The position numbers and the translations under genes were made by a program. Below the pieces are notes generated by a model. The model searched no databases. It worked only from the letters and a program-made list of their open reading frames with translations, and had not been told where the DNA came from. Shown here piece after piece: positions 6,393 through 7,846 of a stretch of 7,846 bases of DNA. The DNA lies in the NCBI GenBank assembly GCA_003453085.1, contig DMMK01000143.1:1-7846 (forward strand). Direction: 5' to 3'. Every line of letters begins with the position of its first letter. The stretch's first letter is position 1. This stretch comes from Verrucomicrobiales bacterium (GTDB lineage: Bacteria; Verrucomicrobiota; Verrucomicrobiia; Verrucomicrobiales; Verrucomicrobiaceae).

Positions 6393-7403
6393 ATGAATTT
6401 GCCGTGGATCAAGGTCATCCTCTTCGCTGCGCTGCTGTCACAGGCCGCCTATGGTTGCATCTGGGACAGTGACACCTTGAATTCCGAACGCGCCCGCTTT
6501 CCCGGCATCGGGGTGCTCATCAGCGGCAGCTTTGCCCGCCATTCCAAGGAGTTTCACCAGTGGCGCATCCAGCAGCGGGAGAAAGACATCGCCTCTGACA
6601 AATCTCTTCCCTCGCACTTCGATGACTTGGCAGTTTCCCAGCATAAGCTTGGCGACCATCAGGCCGCCATCCAGACGATGCTGCGCAAAGACAAGCTGGT
6701 CCCAGGCCTGTACGAAACCTGTTCAAATCTTGGCACCTTTTACATCTACACAGGCGATCTTCAGGAAGCCTTGCGCTGGATTGAAAAAGCTCTCGCCATC
6801 AATGCCAACGCCCATTTCGGACGTGAAAAATATCAAAAGTGGCTGGTGGAATGGGTCCTCGAAAAACAGACCTTGCCAGCAGCCTTGCAGGGGGATTCGG
6901 GCGAAATCAATTGGATGACCCCGGGCTTCGCCAGGTTTGTCGCGCGCCAGGAGGCAGGCGGCCTGCCGACCAGCGCCACTCAGCAGCTCACACTCACCAC
7001 CAAACAGCGGGCCGATGCCATCCGTGGCGTGACAGGCATGATCTTCTTTGCAGACTTTGACAACCCGCTGCTGCAGGAGGCCTTGGGCGACCTTCTGATG
7101 GCGGGCGACCTCCGGGACAATGCCGCAAACCTCGCTGGCCTCTGCTACATGCACGCCGCCTTGAAGGCCCCCAATGAAAAGGAGAAAACTCGCCTCACCG
7201 AGAAATGCAAAGAGAGCGGTCGCACATCCATGGGTTTTGATATGACCAAGGTGGAGGCCAGCCTTAAATCAGCCTTGCTGAAAGGGGCCGCCTACCACGA
7301 ATCCGTCCGCCAGGATGAAATGAAATGGATCGCCGCTGGCCTGGATGCATCGGCAGAGTTTCAAAAGAAGTACCTCGTGCAGTCATCTTCTGCGGCGCCA
7401 TAG
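6393..7403 (+). CDS. Exported TPR-repeat protein, function unknown
   Basis: The 336-residue protein has a signal peptide (MNLPWIKVILFAALLSQAAYG) followed at once by Cys22 in CIWDSDTL. AYGC is a poor lipobox, so a lipid-anchored or a simply secreted form are both possible. Residues 75-104 form a degenerate TPR (DDLAVSQHKLGDHQAAIQTML). Residues 107-141 form a good one (SNLGTFYIYTGDLQEALRWI, then EKALAINANA). The rest is helical in character, with no catalytic motif I can recognise. A mature N-terminus of the form CxWDxDTL, then a PG-x-x-x-x-x-x-G-x-F segment and TPRs, recalls a family of uncharacterised proteins in Verrucomicrobia and Planctomycetes. That resemblance is from memory and unverified. 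It follows the sulfatase gene by 51 bp on the same strand and may belong to the same transcript. No Shine-Dalgarno is seen. A scaffold or assembly role at the cell envelope is only a guess. Confidence 0.8.
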   Translation: MNLPWIKVILFAALLSQAAYGCIWDSDTLNSERARFPGIGVLISGSFARHSKEFHQWRIQQREKDIASDKSLPSHFDDLAVSQHKLGDHQAAIQTMLRKDKLVPGLYETCSNLGTFYIYTGDLQEALRWIEKALAINANAHFGREKYQKWLVEWVLEKQTLPAALQGDSGEINWMTPGFARFVARQEAGGLPTSATQQLTLTTKQRADAIRGVTGMIFFADFDNPLLQEALGDLLMAGDLRDNAANLAGLCYMHAALKAPNEKEKTRLTEKCKESGRTSMGFDMTKVEASLKSALLKGAAYHESVRQDEMKWIAAGLDASAEFQKKYLVQSSSAAP

Positions 7404-7441
7404 GTCGTCCCTCCGTTTCTTCCGCCACTTGCATTCCGGAT

Positions 7442-7459
7442 AGGCAGCGGTGCCTTTTT
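7442..7459 (+). terminator. Possible weak rho-independent terminator
   Basis: AGGCA (7442-7446) pairs with TGCCT (7451-7455) around a GCGG loop, and the T at 7455 starts a run of five Ts (7455-7459). The stem is only 5 bp, so it would be a weak terminator at best. Its position, 38 bp after the TPR gene stop and 38 bp before the next sulfatase start, suits partial termination between them. Confidence 0.35.
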
Positions 7460-7497
7460 CACTGGCAAGATGGGGATGGTTGCTCCGTGATAAGGGA

Positions 7498-7846
7498 ATG
7501 CGTCCGTTCTTGCTCATCGGCTTCCTTTTGACCCTCCTCTCCGCCCACGCGGCGGATCGGCCTAACATCATCCTCATCATGGCGGATGACATGGGCTATT
7601 CGGATCTCGGCTGCTTTGGCAGTGAGATCAGCACGCCGAACCTGGATGCCCTGGCCAAGGGTGGCGTGCGCTTCACCCAGTTTTACAATACCGCCCGTTG
7701 CTGCCCCACCCGCGCGGCTTTGCTTACAGGACTGTATCCGCATCAGGCAGGCATCGGTCACATGATGGATGACAAAGGCCTGCCTGGTTACCGGGGCGAG
7801 CTCAGCCGCGACTCCGTGACCATAGCCGAGGTGCTCAAGCCTGCGG
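7498..7846 (+). CDS. Exported family S1 sulfatase, N-terminal fragment cut by window end
   Basis: The first 116 residues are present and the frame is open to the window edge. A signal peptide (MRPFLLIGFLLTLLSAHAA, cut before Asp20) is followed by the sulfatase core. RPNIILIMADDMGYSDLG gives metal ligands Asp30-Asp31, STPNLDALAKGGVRF is the usual second helix, and NTARCCPTRAALLTG holds the C-x-P-x-R site as Cys68-Cys69-Pro70-Thr71-Arg72. Cys68 is therefore the predicted formylglycine precursor. The following YPHQAGIGHMM stretch is typical of arylsulfatases of the broad atsA-like group, but that subfamily call is tentative. The metal-binding C-terminal half lies beyond the window. AAGGG sits immediately before the ATG (7492-7496), which is too close for a standard Shine-Dalgarno. 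It is separated from the TPR gene by 94 bp and a weak hairpin, so it may have its own promoter. Confidence 0.92.
   Translation, partial: MRPFLLIGFLLTLLSAHAADRPNIILIMADDMGYSDLGCFGSEISTPNLDALAKGGVRFTQFYNTARCCPTRAALLTGLYPHQAGIGHMMDDKGLPGYRGELSRDSVTIAEVLKPA

Overview
The window looks like chromosomal DNA of a Verrucomicrobiota/PVC-group bacterium (Prosthecobacter/Verrucomicrobium-like). This is an inference from three things: several secreted family S1 sulfatases, a golvesin C-terminal-like domain protein, and a TPR protein with a CxWDxDTL-type mature N-terminus that I associate with this superphylum. Base composition is GC-rich, and most predicted genes carry export signals. I see no rRNA, tRNA, CRISPR array, insertion sequence or phage gene.

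Layout. Positions 1-318 are the 3' end of a sulfatase. A PiT-type phosphate permease follows at 390-1349, then an exported two-domain rhodanese (1477-2400) that ends in a strong intrinsic terminator (2416-2454). The only minus-strand gene, 2468-3061, encodes a small exported golvesin-C/xanthan-lyase-like domain protein. It converges on the rhodanese gene and diverges from the next sulfatase across a 130-bp intergenic region. From 3192 a plus-strand run begins: sulfatase with a C-terminal beta-sandwich module (3192-4985), sulfatase (5004-6341, 18-bp gap), and an exported TPR protein (6393-7403, 51-bp gap). After a weak terminator-like hairpin comes the 5' end of a fourth sulfatase (7498 onward, cut by the window edge). 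No gene-free stretch exceeds about 130 bp.

How it may work together. The three sulfatases whose active site lies in the window carry the C-x-P-x-R formylglycine motif in its Cys form (CAPTR, CSPSR, CCPTR), so they would need a maturation enzyme encoded elsewhere. Together they suggest desulfation of a complex sulfated polysaccharide or glycoprotein outside the cytoplasm. No glycoside hydrolase, polysaccharide lyase or dedicated sugar transporter is visible, so the substrate cannot be named. The rhodanese and phosphate permease are the odd neighbours and may simply be adjacent housekeeping genes.

I found no obviously new system. The points most worth a second look are the Asp-to-Ala change in the first PiT signature, the undescribed TPR family member between two sulfatases, the stand-alone golvesin-like domain with its shared divergent control region, and the general lack of Shine-Dalgarno sequences.
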